Translations under genes and position numbers: made by a program
Origin: Trileptium ribeirensis
Lineage: Eukaryota > Nematoda > Enoplea > Enoplida > Thoracostomopsidae
Direction of reading: 5' to 3'
NCBI GenBank assembly: GCA_030248225.1
Contig: JASANE010028178.1
Span: 1 to 64,000 of the forward strand
Length of the DNA stretch: 64,000 nt
Shown: positions 45,401 through 51,274 of the stretch, one piece after another
How the letters are laid out: the number at the start of each line of letters is the position of its first letter
Position numbering within the stretch: position 1 is the stretch's first letter
The notes under the pieces: model-generated
What the model was told of the DNA's origin: nothing
The model's input: only the letters and a program-made list of their open reading frames with translations
The model's database searches: none

Positions 45401-47997
45401 CGCTAGGTACTTTTCTTTGCGACCAAAAATTAGTTAATTTTTTGTTGATGGGCTATAAACACTAAAACTTTACCTTTCAAAATGTGCAACAATTGCAATC
45501 AGACAATAACTTACACCAAGAGTTTATATGAAGATTTCTTGAGAAGAATATGACCATATATGAAATACTTGCAATTAGCTAATAACCCAGTATCTCGCAA
45601 GCGGAGCGAGCGTGGTGTCATTTTTAAGTTATCATTTTGTTTAATCATCTGCAACAGGGTTTGTTTGATGTACATATACCTGGCTTGTCCACAGTGGGGG
45701 GTGGGGGGACCCCCACTTTCCAAATCCCCCATGTTCGTGAGATTTTCCCCCATGTCCGTCCCTCCACTCGGCCGAAACCCCCATGTTCAACTAATTCCAA
45801 AAATTTTTTTATGTATGAAAATTTATGTTCTTTGTTTGCAAATTGTTTTCTAAACATTAATTACCACTATTTATAATGCTAAAATATTGTTTTTTAGCTT
45901 GAAAGTACGTTCACAGTTATAAAAATGCATGAAAATATGGAAATATTTCGTATTTTTAAGCAAAATTTATCCCTAGAATGAACATGGGGGCCCCCCGAAG
46001 TTCCCTCCCCCACTTTTCGGAGGGCTGTGGACAGGCCAGTATACCATCCTACACTCGTTGAATACTGAACCCACTGAAAATCCAAAAACCTCGTCGACCC
46101 TAAACGCATCGAAAACAACTGACATCACATCAAGCATTTGTGCTGAGACAAACCATGGTATTCAGCCTGCCAAAAACCAATATAGACAATTCTTGATGAC
46201 GTATATGCAATACATAACCAAACAACAAACTACTGAACACCGACTAGTTTCTCGAAATTGGATTCATTGACCATAAATCCAATGAAAACGTCTGAATAGG
46301 CATAAGACACCCTTGCTGGACACTAGATAACCAAACCATTGTATTCAGCTTACCGAAAAACCTAAATAGATAATTCTTGATGCCCTGTACGCAACGAATA
46401 CATAACCATGATACTGAACACAAACTATATTCCGGCTGTGTACATTAAATCTAAACTCATTGAGAACATCTGAAAAGTGAAAAGGTATGGGATATTCCTG
46501 CTGGACTCGAGATAACCAAACGTTGGCTTTGCCACGGCGGAGGGGCACAAAGTATTTCGGTCTCCACAGGTATTTTTTGGCTTCCCACAGTTGATCCCCC
46601 TAGACATTTTTCTGCACGATTAAAAATAAATTTTTCTATGCGCAGCAAAAGTATGCCAAATTGTCCTTATAAAACTAAAAACATCAATAAATTTTATGCC
46701 CCACAGGGCTAAAACATCACAATTGCCGTTAATCTATAGGGTTTTCCATAGTCCAATCATGTGCATTATTATATATATATATATATATAAATAAATTTAT
46801 CAACCCCATATGCCCCGCGTTCGGTTCTCCCATATACTTCTGAGGCAGTTTGGGAAAGCCAGAAACCGGCGTATTATATTTTACAAAGACCCTAAAAAAC
46901 CAGTTTTTTGCCATTTTGAACCCGAAGACGGGGTCGGAGCTGTTCGCATTCAACGAAAAGACATATCCTCACCATTTTTGCTATCGAACAAATAAATGTT
47001 TATCGAAATCCATCCACCTGACCATGAGTTATAAATGACAGAAACTGACTAAAAAAGTTTTCATGATTTTTCCCTTAGCGCCCTCAGTGGAATCTCCGCT
47101 CGCTCAGTTTCACTGACACAACCCAAGAGTTTCTGGGCTCTCCAAATTGGGGGGTGCCCTGGCAAAACTTTGGGCTTCCCCGGTTCATCGCCTCTTGGCA
47201 AGTTTTTCGTTTCCAATCGGTCGAATATATATAAGATTTGATCAAATTTTGTATATACTAAAATTCCATTCTGAAGCCAAGTTTAGCATATTTTTTTTAA
47301 TATTTGCTTAAAAATAGCCTTTTCTCCATCAAAAGCATTTTGGCAGTGTTTCTGATACGATTTTAACCGTTTTTCTCCTGGCAAAATGCATTCTAGCAAA
47401 ATTTTCAGTGTAAGCAGAATACGGTGATTTCCTAAGAAGAGCATGACCGTTATAACAGAAATTCTTCGAAACCACCATGTAAAAGCGCTGTGCACGACAA
47501 TGTAAAAGTGCTCGACCTTACGATGCTGGGGACCTCTCACTTTTGGCGATCATGGTCTCATGGATATAAAAATCGTTCCGCCAACCCAATTAGAGGGGTA
47601 TAACGTACCCCCACACTCAAAAACTATGACGGTCGAGAAGAAATTATTTTCAAACCACCCATCAAAGATGGGGGTGGGAGCTGGAACTATTATTTAGAAA
47701 ATGACAGGGTAAACCCGTATGGGTAAAGTCGAAATGGATCGCGTCACGGCTGACGCTTTTATAAGGTGATATCGAAGATTGCCATACTGATATCAAGAAA
47801 TTCAATTAAACCCTTGATTACACATTCTTGATGTTTTCTGACAGTTTCAGGACTATACTACTCCCAGTCGGAAGAAGCCACAGCAAGACATTAGAATTTA
47901 CCTTTTTGGCCGCATCCTTTGGGATGACAGAAGCTGTAAGTATACAGATGTAAAAAGCAAGCAGCACTGCCTTGCAAATCCACGACGTTTGTGACAT
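15331..47997 (-). CDS. Calumenin/reticulocalbin-like EF-hand protein (CREC family), seven coding exons
   Basis: The seven exons total 963 bp and give 320 codons. Exons: 47902-47997, 43982-44115, 36917-37104, 33077-33234, 26093-26153, 24755-24969, 15331-15441. All introns are GT-AG with phases 0, 2, 1, 0, 1, 0. The protein has a signal peptide (about 1-24), the CREC signature YDHDAFLG...[10 protein letters not shown] (exon 2) and EF-hand loops at 84-95, 162-173, 199-210, 245-256 and 281-292. Loop 2 (about 119-131) is degenerate. The C-terminal signature is [11 protein letters not shown]. Known relatives are low-affinity calcium binders of the ER and secretory pathway that act with chaperones and in calcium handling. 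The last residues are HDPSEL, not HDEL or HDEF, so retention may be weak or different. Length fits the family (about 315-330). I cannot separate CALU from RCN1/RCN3 by eye. Confidence 0.93.
17150..17890 (+). repeat. Dispersed satellite units, interrupted
   Basis: The unit contains ATATATAnnnnATTCTTGATRCC, then TGCANGCAATACATAACC, then TATATTCTGGAAATCGG, then a segment with GAAAACC. Pieces lie at about 17150-17230 and 17640-17890. Between them (about 17228-17590) is a sequence related to 34180-34530. The same unit recurs at 35080-35700 and 46050-46540. Confidence 0.6.
17228..17590. mobile_element. Diverged short TIR element related to the GGGCTCTCC family
   Basis: It shares a block with 34310-34440: AAATTGTTAATAA or variant, then GAGGTTARAACYAACTTTTCAAA, then TTTTTTGYTGAAATTAAT. 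Its second half has TTTTGCGAGAGGGTGCC and the GCC-to-GGC flanks that the GGGCTCTCC family also shows. Ends are not clean, so the boundaries are approximate. Frames on both strands (17328-17603 and 17347-17568) mirror each other and are not genes. Confidence 0.4.
17921..19067 (+). mobile_element. CCGG hAT-type non-autonomous element, full copy A (1147 bp)
   Basis: Ends are CAGGGAATAACCGGAACCGG and CCGGAATTCCGGTTACTCCCTG, an inverted pair. It is flanked on both sides by the exact 8-bp duplication CGCACCTT (17913-17920 and 19068-19075). An 8-bp target duplication with CAGGG-type ends is the hallmark of the hAT superfamily. The subterminal regions are full of CCGGAA/TTCCGG steps. No transposase frame of meaningful length is present, so it depends on an enzyme from elsewhere. 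It lies in CREC intron 6. Confidence 0.92.
20045..20483 (+). repeat. Two-copy tandem duplication, unit about 215-220 bp
   Basis: Units at about 20048-20262 and 20263-20483 share TTAAGTTMTGGTCTC, GGTAATGAGTTTTGAACCCC, AGATCGATTTGGGTCATC, TTGGTTAGACACAATTATTG and CAACACGTTGCTGT almost unchanged. This is higher identity than the duplication at 9414-9874, so it is probably younger. It is non-coding. Confidence 0.88.
21821..21975 (-). mobile_element. Decayed fragment of the GGCCTGTCCACAG element
   Basis: It starts CTGGCCCGTTCACAG, followed by the AAAAGTGGG, CTTCGGGGGCCC, TTCTTTCTCG and GGGGGATAAATTTTGCT blocks in the order seen at 57672-57780. The rest of the element is missing. It is more diverged than the other copies. 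Confidence 0.6.
22961..23045 (+). other. tRNA-like sequence with Pol III boxes
   Basis: It has an A-box-like TAACGTAGTGGCTAA, then GGGGCTCGGAACC, then a B-box-like GGTTCAACCCG at tRNA spacing. The anticodon stem does not pair well, so it is more likely a tRNA pseudogene or SINE head than a working tRNA. Confidence 0.35.
24755..24969 (-). CDS. CREC gene exon 6: EF-hand 5 and the [10 protein letters not shown] motif
   Basis: It encodes residues 213 (shared) to 284. An acidic linker [19 protein letters not shown], then [19 protein letters not shown], leads into EF-hand 5 (245-256, canonical). The strongly conserved [11 protein letters not shown] (267-277) follows. The exon ends within EF-hand 6 after ADDNK, in phase 0. 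The acceptor is TTGATTTAG, the donor GTATGC. Confidence 0.95.
25430..26930. repeat. Mixed inverted and direct repeats rich in GCGAA
   Basis: A segment at about 25590-25680 (GCGAATACCAATGATAACATT, then CGTGATTTTGACAAAAGAAC) is matched in reverse complement at about 26670-26760. A second segment (AAAACGAGATTACCGATCATGTTT near 25440) recurs in direct orientation near 26885. CREC exon 5 (26093-26153) lies between them. This may be two diverged copies of one short element flanking the exon. Confidence 0.45.
26093..26153 (-). CDS. CREC gene exon 5: EF-hand 4 (61 bp)
   Basis: This small exon encodes [20 protein letters not shown] (193-212) plus one base of 213. The loop [12 protein letters not shown] is canonical. 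The acceptor is GAATTTTAG and the donor GTAAGT. The conserved VVxET junction seen in calumenin is formed across the exon 4/5 splice. Confidence 0.94.
27365..27560 (-). repeat. Tandem duplication of the LINE ORF2 tail, unit about 96 bp
   Basis: The block CCTTTCCAGCACCCCAATCT to the GGTTTTGGGAG end occurs twice (about 27362-27456 and 27457-27560), with few differences. It covers the C-terminal codons of the retrotransposon (KIDPINRF region). Such end duplications may be inherited by the family or private to this copy. Confidence 0.8.
27900..28430 (-). pseudogene. LINE RNase H domain remnant
   Basis: [20 protein letters not shown] is the first RNase H strand with its catalytic aspartate. [15 protein letters not shown] carries the second catalytic region. 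[20 protein letters not shown] is the HSG/N-x-x-A-x region near the end. The pieces fall in different frames (28178-28426, 28012-28200, 27755-28066), so the domain is not translated as one. Downstream (27507-27806) a zinc-knuckle-like C-x2-C-x7-H-x4-C ([18 protein letters not shown]) is typical of the tail of this group. Confidence 0.85.
28485..29550 (-). pseudogene. LINE reverse transcriptase remnant
   Basis: RT landmarks lie in order: a basic [18 protein letters not shown] segment (29294-29542), [20 protein letters not shown] and [20 protein letters not shown] (29095-29307), then [16 protein letters not shown] (28721-29002) and the thumb region (28485-28781). The GFPQRG motif replaces the usual GxPQGG. 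The active-site YxDD region near 29100-29120 is frame-shifted. No single frame spans the domain. Confidence 0.85.
29604..29980 (-). mobile_element. GGGCTCTCC-family short TIR element inside the LINE
   Basis: It runs from GGGCCCTTTATTCGCTAAAA to TTTTGAAAGCCC. Its body matches 48500-48858 in reverse complement: the GGGGCCCCTGG/CCAGGGGG blocks, AAAACGGTTCAAAATCGTGTCAGAAACACTGCC, AAATTTTTGGCTTCAGAACGG and AAAATTTTATGTAC. It splits the LINE between RT-upstream sequence and the endonuclease, so it arrived after the LINE. It has no coding capacity. Confidence 0.8.
30140..30920 (-). pseudogene. LINE APE-type endonuclease remnant
   Basis: The stretch [18 protein letters not shown] resembles the start of the endonuclease fold (ALIQEPW in relatives), followed by RDLYLASIY. 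In another frame are [15 protein letters not shown] (the GDFNAHH-type motif) and [10 protein letters not shown] near 30270-30400. The parts lie in different frames. The region between the endonuclease and the RT is interrupted by the short element at 29604-29980. Confidence 0.75.
30953..31979 (-). pseudogene. LINE ORF1 remnant
   Basis: Frames 31552-31902 (rich in K, Q and E, with an [11 protein letters not shown] basic stretch), 31295-31483 ([20 protein letters not shown]) and 30953-31225 lie in order upstream of the endonuclease, as expected of an RNA-binding ORF1. At 31841-31975 an N-terminal segment of about 85 bp ([13 protein letters not shown] and [13 protein letters not shown]) is present twice. 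I see no intact zinc knuckle. Confidence 0.6.
32001..33076. other. CREC intron 4, remainder before exon 4
   Basis: This holds AT-rich DNA. The weak GC-patch repeat recurs at about 32450-32570. A segment at 32690-33020 recalls the module at 35740-36150 (TTATTTCTGGCAGATTTG, CACAAGATATGGGCT). No exon is seen apart from exon 4 itself, which starts at 33077. Confidence 0.45.
33077..33234 (-). CDS. CREC gene exon 4: EF-hand 3
   Basis: It encodes residues 140 (shared) to 192. [20 protein letters not shown] leads into an EF-hand loop with D, N, D and the final E in place (162-173). [15 protein letters not shown] follows, a family-typical linker. The acceptor is ACTTTTTTAG, the donor GTATGT, and the exon ends in phase 0. 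Confidence 0.93.
34180..34530. mobile_element. Diverged short TIR element related to the GGGCTCTCC family, with a poly-G run
   Basis: GCGCTGAAAACTTTGCCAGGGGCATGAACGGGG at the left and CCATGGGGTGCCGAAAAATGCCAGC at the right match the two ends of the copy at 29604-29980. The centre matches 17310-17370. Bases about 34241-34262 are an almost pure G run broken by one A. It lies in CREC intron 3. Confidence 0.5.
35080..35700 (+). repeat. Dispersed satellite array, about four units
   Basis: ATTCAGCC or a near variant starts units at about 35166, 35312, 35469 and 35669. It is followed by AAACCTATATAGACAATTCTT, then CAATACATAACCA, then TATTCTGGAAATCGG, then CACTAGATAACCAA. Spacing varies between roughly 145 and 200 bp, so units have internal indels. 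The array lies directly before the module at 35740-36150, the same arrangement as at 46050-47117. Confidence 0.7.
35740..36150 (+). repeat. Dispersed module ending in GCTCGCTC, copy 1
   Basis: Shared blocks with 44920-45280 and 46830-47117 are GAGATAWGGGCTGCRAAAGAC, AAGAACCYTTAAGAACCTGTTTTTTGCC, TCAACTAAAGG or variants, CACTTTTGCTATCRAACAAA, TTATCGAAATCCATCCAYC, ATGAGTTATRAATGACAG, and the end ATTCCGCTCGCTC. Opposite frames at 35827-36045 and 35874-56 mirror each other and are not genes. The element type is unknown. Confidence 0.7.
36917..37104 (-). CDS. CREC gene exon 3: EF-hands 1 and 2
   Basis: It encodes the end of residue 77 through the first base of 140. EF-hand 1 ([12 protein letters not shown], residues 84-95) is canonical. 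EF-hand 2 (around [13 protein letters not shown], 119-131) is one residue shorter than in vertebrate calumenin, lacks the first loop aspartate and has alanine near the last position, so calcium binding there is doubtful. The acceptor is TTTTGTAG, the donor GGTATGT. The conserved end ATYG of relatives appears here as TIYG. Confidence 0.94.
37690..39527. repeat. Inverted duplication (foldback) with hAT end fragments at both tips
   Basis: Arms at about 37690-38460 and 38780-39527 are reverse complements with indels. Each outer tip is a fragment of the CCGG hAT element (37690-37890 and 39353-39527). Each continues inward with GAAACTCGRTATTGGAATCACGAATKCA and then shared unique sequence down to GCAAATCRTCCTGTATGCAG. 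The centre holds a further inverted pair (GCCCTCCAGTTATCGAGATATGG near 38642 and its partner near 38755). A pre-existing hAT insertion plus flank was apparently copied in inverted orientation. It lies in CREC intron 2. Frames in the arms are mirror images and are not genes. Confidence 0.8.
40382..41480 (-). mobile_element. CCGG hAT-type non-autonomous element, full copy B (1099 bp)
   Basis: Ends are CAGGGAATAACCGGAATTCC and TTCCGGTTATTCCCTG. It is flanked by ATATATAT on both sides (40374-40381 and 41481-41488). That duplication sits in a TA-rich target, so by itself it is weaker evidence than in copies A, C and D. The internal order is the reverse of copy A. It has no transposase frame. It is in CREC intron 2. 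Confidence 0.9.
41939..42302 (+). mobile_element. GGCCTGTCCACAG TIR element, complete copy B
   Basis: Ends are CTGGCCTGTCCACAGTGGGG and GGAGGGCTGTGGACAGGCCAG. Inside are GACTCCCCCACTTTCC, ATTCGGTCGAAACCCCCCATGTTCAACTA, an AT-rich centre with ATTATAATGCTAAAA, GAATGAACATGGGC and a C run of about 11 bases. The right side is followed by a TA microsatellite, so the target duplication cannot be read. Confidence 0.88.
42722..42880 (-). repeat. tRNA-like dispersed repeat, second copy
   Basis: It matches 13395-13525: CCTTAATGCTCCTCAYAA, GCGARTGAATA, GGAGCCAAACGTACGCTACGCAAA against the corresponding bases there. An A-box-like TAACTTAGTTGTTAGCG lies on the minus strand. The B box is weak. Two independent copies support a dispersed family. 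Confidence 0.4.
42881..43981. other. CREC intron 2, segment before exon 2 donor
   Basis: AT-rich DNA with TA runs near 43490-43555. A short stretch at about 43790-43870 (CCAAAAACGGACACC, TATTCGCTATGCTCG) resembles 19470-19530 and may be a remnant of the GCTCGCTC module. Nothing else is recognised. Confidence 0.4.
43982..44115 (-). CDS. CREC gene exon 2: CREC N-terminal signature
   Basis: It encodes residues 33-76 and two bases of 77. The motifs [20 protein letters not shown] and PEESKERL match the conserved stretch just before EF-hand 1 in calumenin and reticulocalbin. The acceptor is TTTTGTTTAG. The donor is AA|GTATAT, leaving phase 2, which the first base of exon 3 completes to a lysine codon. 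Confidence 0.93.
44765..45280 (+). repeat. Dispersed module ending in GCTCGCTC, copy 2
   Basis: This copy has no satellite array in front of it. The body blocks match copies 1 and 3. It ends CCCGCTCGCTCCGTTTTC. Near 44765 lies AGGAGAAGCGAAGCTACCGTGG, which resembles the reverse complement of that end (compare AAGCGGAGCGAGCGTGG at 45600), so the module may have short terminal inverted repeats. Confidence 0.6.
45680..46039 (+). mobile_element. GGCCTGTCCACAG TIR element, complete copy C with TATAC duplication
   Basis: Ends are CTGGCTTGTCCACAGTGGGG and GGAGGGCTGTGGACAGGCCAG. It is flanked by TATAC on both sides (45675-45679 and 46040-46044), a candidate 5-bp target duplication. The body matches copy B closely. 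It is in CREC intron 1. Confidence 0.9.
46050..46540 (+). repeat. Dispersed satellite array, second location
   Basis: ATTCAGCCTGCC near 46151 and ATTCAGCTTACC near 46341 start units. They carry the TATAGACAATTCTTGATG, GCAATACATAACCA and CACTAGATAACCAAACCATTG motifs of the array at 35080-35700. It begins within about ten bases of the end of the TIR element copy C. Confidence 0.7.
46830..47117 (+). repeat. Dispersed module ending in GCTCGCTC, copy 3
   Basis: GGCAGTTTGGGAAAGCCAGAAACC, CAGTTTTTTGCCATTTTGAACCCGAAGA, CACCATTTTTGCTATCGAACAAATAAATGTT, ATCGAAATCCATCCACCTG, ATGAGTTATAAATGACAG and CCCTCAGTGGAATCTCCGCTCGCTC match copies 1 and 2. A TA microsatellite (46770-46790) lies before it. Confidence 0.7.
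47135..47417 (+). mobile_element. GGGCTCTCC-family short element, right end lost
   Basis: It begins GGGCTCTCCAAATTGGGGGG and continues through TGAAGCCAAG and CTCCATCAAAAGCATTTTGGCAGTG to TTTTTCTCCTGGCAAAATGC. The closing GGAGAGCCC is absent. It follows module copy 3 directly. Confidence 0.75.
47902..47997 (-). CDS. CREC gene exon 1: start codon and signal peptide
   Basis: The ATG at 47997 opens [20 protein letters not shown], a short polar lead followed by a hydrophobic core. [12 protein letters not shown] follows, with a plausible cleavage site after TAS. The exon ends on a complete codon (residue 32) at the donor GTAAAT. The start was chosen because the signal peptide begins directly at this ATG and the frame joins exon 2 without a break. 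A further upstream non-coding exon cannot be excluded. Confidence 0.88.
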
Positions 47998-48017
47998 GCC
48001 TTTAGAAAAATACTCAG

Positions 48018-48042
48018 ATTTTTATAAAAAAATATATATATA
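48018..48042 (-). promoter_or_regulatory. TATA-like stretch upstream of the CREC start codon
   Basis: On the minus strand TATATATATATTTTTTTATA lies about 25-45 bases before the ATG at 47997. It could be a core promoter element with a very short leader, or merely an AT run. No other promoter signal is visible and the transcription start is unknown. Confidence 0.2.
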
Positions 48043-48499
48043 CCTAGAATTTGATGCTATAGTTAAAACGAAGCCTTTAAACAGAACACCAACAGAGAAT
48101 GTTAAAAACTTGTTCTACACTAATCCGTGCTGTATGCGCTGAATGTACGTTTACCATTTATACAATCGTTTGCGCTATGTTTTAGGTTTACTGTTTATAT
48201 AACTTTTTAATAATGGTCGTCACGCGTAAATAGTTGTACCGTAACAGTTGTGTTGTTCATGGTGCTCAAATGAGCGAGTTTTGTTCTCGTGACATTTTAA
48301 CCATAATCGCGAGTTCCATTTTAAGCCCATATTTGTACCTATACCGTATTTACTCATGGATATATACTTTCCTCCTCTGACGAAAACAAAAACGCTTCGC
48401 TTCGCTCAACTATATGGACTATATGCGGATGATATTCTTGACTTATCGTGGATTGCCCAAATTTTGCATATATATATCTTCATACACACATATATATCT

Positions 48500-48858
48500 G
48501 GGCTCTCCAAATTGGGTTGGAGTGGGAGGGCCCCTGGCACTTTTAGGTTCCCCCTCGTTCAAAACAGGTGCCCCCGGTTCGTGCACCCCGGCAAAATTTT
48601 GGGCTCCCCACGGTTCGTTGTCGCTAGGCAAATTTTTTGTTTCCAATGGGTGTAAAATTTGTACTAAAATTCCGTTCTGAAGCCAAAAATTTCGCAAAAT
48701 TTGTTAAATTTTCTTTCAAAGTCAATTTTTCTCTCCATCAAAAGCGTTTTGGCAGTGTTTCTGACACGATTTTTAACCGTTTTTCTCTGGCAACATCGGG
48801 CGCCCCCCGGTTTGGAACCAGGGGCCCCCGGGCAAAATTTTCAACAAATGGAGAGCCC
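48500..48858 (+). mobile_element. GGGCTCTCC-family short TIR element, complete copy
   Basis: Ends GGGCTCTCCA and TGGAGAGCCC are an inverted pair. Internally, runs such as GGGAGGGCCCCTGG and CCAGGGGCCCCCGGG near the two ends can pair over a longer stretch. The centre carries AAAATTCCGTTCTGAAGCC and CCATCAAAAGCGTTTTGGCAG. No coding capacity. Confidence 0.85.
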
Positions 48859-49128
48859 TTAGTAGTTTTGACCTAACCAAGGTGTACCGAACTCATTACT
48901 GTAATTGTATGAACTATTATAATTGAGCGGAGTGAAGCCTTTTTGTTTTCGTTAGGGGGAACATTCGGCACTTGAAAGTGCTCCGAAATGAAAAAATTTC
49001 ACACGACGATTTTCCATGACACTGATCACTAATATGATATATATTTCTGAGGCTTTAAACTTGGATCTTATATGCTAAATAGTTAAGTAATAAATTAGCA
49101 AGTAATTAATTTTATGCAAATTTTAAAA

Positions 49129-50287
49129 TAGTGTTGTACCGGGGCAAGAATTCTACCGGGGCCGGGGATTAACTTGCCCCGGCAGGAGAAGGAAACCGGG
49201 GCTAGCCGAAAAGTACTGTGTTCGATTTTCCAGCGCATATAGAACATATATACCACATATACATACATGCCGACAGGGTGTGGGAGAGAGTAAAATCTCC
49301 CCATGGGAATCCAGAACCCATTCCGCGGAGTGAGGTGCGCTCATAAGCGAAAATTTGACGCCGGCGACCAAAAAGGTCCTCACTACCGTGGCGACCACCC
49401 CCCCACAAAAATTTCGCCCGCTACCGCGGTTACCCCTGGGGCGTTCTACCTCACTGGCGTGTATGCATCGTCGGCATGTATGCAAATATACCAATAACCA
49501 AATCATTGTTTAATTACTATTCTTCAAGATTATCATGTAAAAATAAATTGAACAATTTGCCATATTGTATCATGCATTGAAACAATTTCACAGCTAAAGT
49601 TACAGTTTCAGGATGCGGAATTTGCACTGTCCTAGTTAGCAGCAATCAATATATCTTCAGCTAAATCTCCAGATTGTTTATCTGTTCTACTATTTGATAC
49701 CAGATTGTTTATCTGTTCTTCTTTTTCTTCAGCCATTATCCCACTTGGAGACGGGGTCGGCTGTAATGGATCGAGTTCGCCATCTTAGTCTGTCATGAGC
49801 TTGGTCGGGATGCAGTTGTGAAGCGGCCAGGTCTGCATGTAGTGTGTCGACCCATCGTTGTTTTGGCCTACCTTTGGGTCGTTTACCATCCAACTCGATG
49901 TTGTGGCCGATGTGCGCCAAAGAGACAACGTTGGACCTCAGTACGTGTCCGTACCATCGTAGGCGATTTTCGCGCAATTTTTCGCAGATGGGGCAACTCC
50001 ATAACGCGTGCGGATGTCAATATTACGGACATGATCGTATCGTGTTATTCCGCTACACCATCTCAACATTTTTGTTTTCATGACGGAGAATCTGCTCTCG
50101 ATTTCGTGATCGGCCAGCACTCGGAGCCGTGAAGGGCAGCAGATTGTTTATCTGTTCTAATAATAAAATATATTTTTTCTGCAACATTAGCCCCGGCACC
50201 TAAATTTTACCTTTTACCGGGCCTTCGACGTTGCCCTGGTCCGGGGTCTAAATTTGTTGGCCCGGACTAAGCCCCGGTACATCCCTA
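49129..50287. mobile_element. Second hAT-type family (GTACCGGGGC ends) with 8-bp duplication
   Basis: Ends are TAGTGTTGTACCGGGGC and, read inward from the right, TAGGGATGTACCGGGGC. Both sides carry TTTTAAAA (49121-49128 and 50288-50295). Further CCGGGGC repeats lie inside both ends. Apart from an RTE fragment inserted within, there is no coding sequence, so it is a non-autonomous copy. The subterminal motif differs from the CCGGAATT family, so this is a separate hAT lineage. Confidence 0.85.
49720..50140 (-). mobile_element. 5'-truncated RTE-type LINE insertion with 18-bp target duplication
   Basis: On the minus strand the frame MRENRLRWYGHVLR ... GKRPKGRPKQRWVDTLHADL ... HPDQAHDRLRWRTRS (49729-49977) is the C-terminus of RTE-type ORF2 proteins. 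Just upstream, in another frame, is MKTKMLRWCSGITRYDHVRN (49938-50120), so the copy has one frameshift. The 3' end is A/G-rich (GGCTGAAGAAAAAGAAGA). AGATTGTTTATCTGTTCT flanks it exactly (49702-49719 and 50141-50158); a third copy of this 18-mer lies at 49671-49688. It is dead on arrival, truncated before the RT domain. Confidence 0.88.
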
Positions 50288-50370
50288 TTTTAAAATCACC
50301 TTAACATTGCTGATTTTTAGCATTCGCGGAGTTTTCGATATCGCTGATCATGAATATGCATAAATCAAAT

Positions 50371-50745
50371 TGGGGGGCCTGGCATTTTGGTTCCCCCTGG
50401 TTGAAAACAGGTGCCCCCCGGTTCGTGCCCCATGGCAAAACATTGGGCTGTCCCCGGTTCGTTGCCGCTAGGCAAATTTTTTTGTTTCCAATGGGTGCAA
50501 AGTATGTAAAATTTGTACTCTAAAATTCCGTTCTGAAGCCAAAAATTTCGCAAAATTTGTTAAATTTTTTTTCAAAATCAATTTTTCTCTCCATCAAAAG
50601 CGCTTTGGCAGTGTTTCTGACATGATTTTTAACCGTTTTTCTCGTGGCAAAATGCCCCCTGGCAACATGGCGCGCTCCCCGTTTCGGAACCAGGGGCCCT
50701 CTGGTTCATGCGCCCCTGGCAAAATTTTCAGCGAATGGAGGGCCC
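50371..50745 (+). mobile_element. GGGCTCTCC-family short element inside the TGAGCGGAGC element
   Basis: It runs from TTGGGGGGCCTGGCATTTTGGTTCCCCC to AGCGAATGGAGGGCCC. The body is close to 48500-48858, including TCCGTTCTGAAGCCAAAAATTTCG and TCTCCATCAAAAGCGC. The left terminal repeat is damaged. It splits the host element between CTGATCATGAATATG and TGTGACTTTTAAAC. Confidence 0.82.
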
Positions 50746-51274
50746 AGAATATGTGACTTTTAAACCTCTAGATTCTATCGTGTTTGCTAAATAGTTAAAT
50801 AATTAGGTGATATTACGTACTAATTAACTTGCTAATTTTTACCTAGCTAGCTTTTTTACAGTGGATTTGACATCAAATGTCTAAAATGTGATACTTAGTA
50901 TCAATTGATTAAATATTTAGTTGAAATATATATACATGAATACATAAATAAGATATATTTTGACTATTGCTCCGCTCACTTTGTGTAATTTATTACGGTT
51001 ACTAGTTGTATCAAATTGTATGAAATCACACGGAATAATCGACTCGTATAAGTTCTGTACCATTACTATGTTTTATAAATGTATCAAATGCACTGTCACA
51101 AATTTGTGAGCTACTATCACTGTATGAAATTGCGTGAAATAATCGATTTGCATGAATTTTATGTAATTCTGGCGGTTCATCGACTATTGACTTATTTCTG
51201 GTAGGTCTGGTTTGGGATACCTGGAGGTATCTCACAGGCCCCGTCCTACATTCGTATTTGCTATACGTGAAAAT

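Larger units (their letters stand above)
48924..50979 (+). mobile_element. TGAGCGGAGC TIR element, interrupted twice
   Basis: The left end TGAGCGGAGTGAAGC and right end GCTCCGCTCA match 14024-14809. Three blocks of it remain: 48924-49128, 50288-50370 and 50746-50979. The gaps are a hAT-type element (49129-50287) and a GGGCTCTCC-family element (50371-50745). Removing both restores the block order of the uninterrupted copy. Confidence 0.82.

Noticed and set aside
48385..48450. Frame containing GLYADDIL near 48414, like an RT active site
   Set aside because: It lies in a 40-residue stretch without any other RT motif and runs straight into a short TIR element.
49095..49506. Several overlapping frames in the GTACCGGGGC hAT-type element
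   Set aside because: They run in opposite directions through terminal repeat sequence and show no transposase or other domain.
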